Source of the DNA: Halocalculus aciditolerans
GTDB taxonomy: Archaea; Halobacteriota; Halobacteria; Halobacteriales; Halobacteriaceae
Length of the DNA stretch: 64,000 nt
Direction: 5' to 3'
Assembly: GCF_014647475.1 (NCBI RefSeq)
Contig: NZ_BMPG01000003.1
Coordinates: 434,001 to 498,000, forward strand
The position numbers and the translations under genes are program-made. The notes under the pieces are model-generated. The model did not search any database. It saw nothing but the letters and a program-made list of their open reading frames with translations, and was not told the DNA's origin. The first letter of the stretch is position 1. Every line of letters begins with the position of its first letter. This document shows, one piece after another, positions 62,667-64,000 of this stretch.

Positions 62667-64000
62667 ATGGTCGAGCAAGCAGAGAGGAGCGGCGAGCGCG
62701 TGGTATCGGTCGCGGACGTATCGTTCGACGTCGAGACGGACGTCCTCGTCGCGGGCGGCGGCGGCACGGGTCTCGTCGCGGCGCTCGCCGCGTCCGAGAA
62801 CCCGGACCTGACCGTGACAGTGCTGGAGAAGAGCCCGGACGTCGGCGGGAACACGTCGCTCTCGACGGGGATGGTGCCGGCGGCGGGGACGCGCCTCCAG
62901 CGCGAGGCGGGCATCGAGGAGTCCCCTGCGGACATGGCGCGAGACATCTTGGAGAAGAACGACTACACGGCGGACGAGGCGATGGTCCGGCGTCTCTGCG
63001 CGGAGAGCGCGGACCTCGTCCACTGGCTCGTGGACGACTGGGACGTATCGCTCTCGCTCGTGGACGATTTCAAATACCCCAAACACTCCGAGTATCGGAT
63101 GCACGCGCCGCCGGGGCGGAACGGGGCGAACCTCGTCGCCGAGTTGCGAGCGCGCGTCGAGGAGACACCGAACGTCGAACTCCTGACGAACACGCCGGTG
63201 ACGACGCTCGTAGCGGACGACGCCGGGGTTGTCGGCGTCGTCGCAGGCGACCGGCGCTCGGAAGCCATCGCCGCAGAGAAGGTAATTCTCGCGACGGACG
63301 GGTTCGGGGGGAACCGGGAGATGATCACGGAGTGGTGTCCGGAGATCGAGGACGCGGTGTACTTCGGCGCGGACGGGAACACGGGGGACGGCATCCGGTG
63401 GGGGGCGGCGCTCGGCGGCGAGCTCGCCTGCATGGACGCCTATCAGGGGCACGCGACGGTCGCGTCGGGACAGCTCTCGACCTATGCGGTGGTGATGAAC
63501 GGCGGCGTGCTCGTGAACGAGCGCGGGGAGCGGTTCGGCGACGAGTCCGCGGGGTACTCGGCGTTCGCCGTCGACGTCCTCAGGCAGCCGGGCGGGCACG
63601 CGTTCGAACTGTTCGACGAGCGCATCTTCGAGCGCCTCCGGGGCGAGTTCGACGACTTCGACGAGGCCGTCGAGAGCGGCGTCTACCACGAGGCCGAGTC
63701 GGTCGAGGCGCTCGCGGAGACGCTGGGGTTCGACGCCGACGCCGCGGCCGAAGCCGTCGAGAGATATAACGCCGCGGCGGCGGCGGGCGAGCCGGACGAG
63801 ACGGGGCGAGAAGACGGCGTGCACGCGCTCGAAGCGCCGTTCTACGGCGCGAAGGTGACGGGCGCGCTCTTCCACACGCAGGGCGGGCTGGTCGTCGACG
63901 AGGACGCGCGCGTCCTCCGCGAGGACGGGACGGTCGTGGAGAACCTCTACGCGGGCGGCGGGACGGCGTGCGGCATCAGCGGGCACGGGCCGGGCGGCTA
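62667..64000 (+). CDS. FAD-dependent dehydrogenase, fumarate reductase/succinate dehydrogenase flavoprotein type (3' end outside window)
   Basis: The frame from ATG 62667 is open to the window end (444 codons seen). V-L-V-A-G-G-G-G-T-G-L-V-A-A-L-A-A is the FAD-binding start, and E-K-S-P-D-V-G-G-N-T follows. L-A-T-D-G-F-G-G-N and the near-terminal G-G-G-T-A-C-G-I-S-G-H-G-P-G-G are family blocks. There is no Tat signal or membrane anchor. Relatives include tricarballylate and ketosteroid dehydrogenases and soluble fumarate reductases. It is divergent from the luciferase-like gene and probably oxidises a saturated acid in the cluster's pathway. Confidence 0.85.
   Translation, partial: MVEQAERSGERVVSVADVSFDVETDVLVAGGGGTGLVAALAASENPDLTVTVLEKSPDVGGNTSLSTGMVPAAGTRLQREAGIEESPADMARDILEKNDYTADEAMVRRLCAESADLVHWLVDDWDVSLSLVDDFKYPKHSEYRMHAPPGRNGANLVAELRARVEETPNVELLTNTPVTTLVADDAGVVGVVAGDRRSEAIAAEKVILATDGFGGNREMITEWCPEIEDAVYFGADGNTGDGIRWGAALGGELACMDAYQGHATVASGQLSTYAVVMNGGVLVNERGERFGDESAGYSAFAVDVLRQPGGHAFELFDERIFERLRGEFDDFDEAVESGVYHEAESVEALAETLGFDADAAAEAVERYNAAAAAGEPDETGREDGVHALEAPFYGAKVTGALFHTQGGLVVDEDARVLREDGTVVENLYAGGGTACGISGHGPGG

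Noticed and set aside
61536-63986. Minus-strand frame running through the luciferase-like gene into the FAD gene region
   Set aside because: Upstream of 62522 it is antisense to the FAD dehydrogenase and has no protein-like character.
1-64000. tRNA, rRNA and CRISPR array
   Set aside because: I looked in the intergenic stretches for cloverleaf-like sequences and regular repeats and saw none I could support. A covariance-model scan would be decisive.

Overview
The window is haloarchaeal (class Halobacteria) DNA. The evidence is strongly acidic proteins, twin-arginine signals, an Orc1/Cdc6 initiator, an Agl23-type glycosylation protein, F420-type and archaeal wHTH families, and TATA-like boxes about 27 bases upstream of start codons. 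By eye it falls into two compositional halves. Positions 1 to about 36.5 kb are mostly lower in GC and carry accessory genes. From about 36.6 kb to the end the sequence is very GC-rich and carries metabolic genes. An IS4-superfamily element (about 36.6-38.6 kb) sits at the junction. An older remnant of a related element lies at 31.2-31.64 kb in the same orientation.

Accessory half. Positions 1.0-8.9 kb look like a defence island. A PIN-domain gene and its partner (1014-2645, minus) diverge from a two-gene operon (2753-5629, plus). That operon encodes a PD-(D/E)XK nuclease fused to an APAZ-like region, followed by a short prokaryotic Argonaute that lacks PIWI catalytic residues. This is the most interesting system in the window. 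It is followed by a small acidic protein, an unidentified helical protein and further PD-(D/E)XK-type proteins. Positions 8.9-11.2 kb hold a Cas4/RecB-like nuclease and Orc1/Cdc6. Positions 11.3-13.5 kb hold an EEP-fold hydrolase and a zinc-ribbon/wHTH-PLD-like gene pair. Positions 13.7-18.5 kb hold gene remnants, a TetR-controlled ABC transporter, a TraB-like membrane protein and a wHTH regulator. Positions 18.5-29.3 kb hold a Tat-signal protein, a Schlafen AlbA-type protein, an AAA+ ATPase paired with a DUF6414-like protein, a ParB/sulfiredoxin-like protein, a SIR2 protein, and a gene interrupted by an amber codon. A GC-rich tyrosine recombinase (29.6-30.9 kb) suggests integration. Positions 31.7-36.5 kb carry a conserved membrane protein, a Tat-signal protein coupled to an HExxH cysteine-rich protein without a signal of its own, and an Agl23-like protein.

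Metabolic half (38.7-64 kb). This is a dense acyl-CoA and dicarboxylate catabolic cluster. It has a class I CoA-transferase (A+B), a DUF35/HMG-CoA-synthase-like/thiolase operon, a TAXI-type TRAP transporter, a class III CoA-transferase with a DMT exporter, and beta-oxidation enzymes (3-hydroxyacyl-CoA dehydrogenase, enoyl-CoA hydratase, acyl-CoA dehydrogenase) with an IclR regulator. Two aconitase-family large/small subunit pairs follow. One converges on an isocitrate-lyase/PEP-mutase family lyase. The other is in an operon with an HMG-CoA-lyase-like enzyme and a second class III CoA-transferase. Upstream of that operon are a hydantoinase-like amidohydrolase, an isochorismatase-like amidase, a luciferase-like (probably F420) oxidoreductase and a divergent FAD flavoprotein cut by the window end.

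My reading is that the cluster takes up an organic acid or cyclic amide, opens or deamidates it, and hydrates the resulting unsaturated branched dicarboxylate. The product would then be CoA-activated and cleaved to central metabolites. The exact substrate cannot be read from sequence alone.
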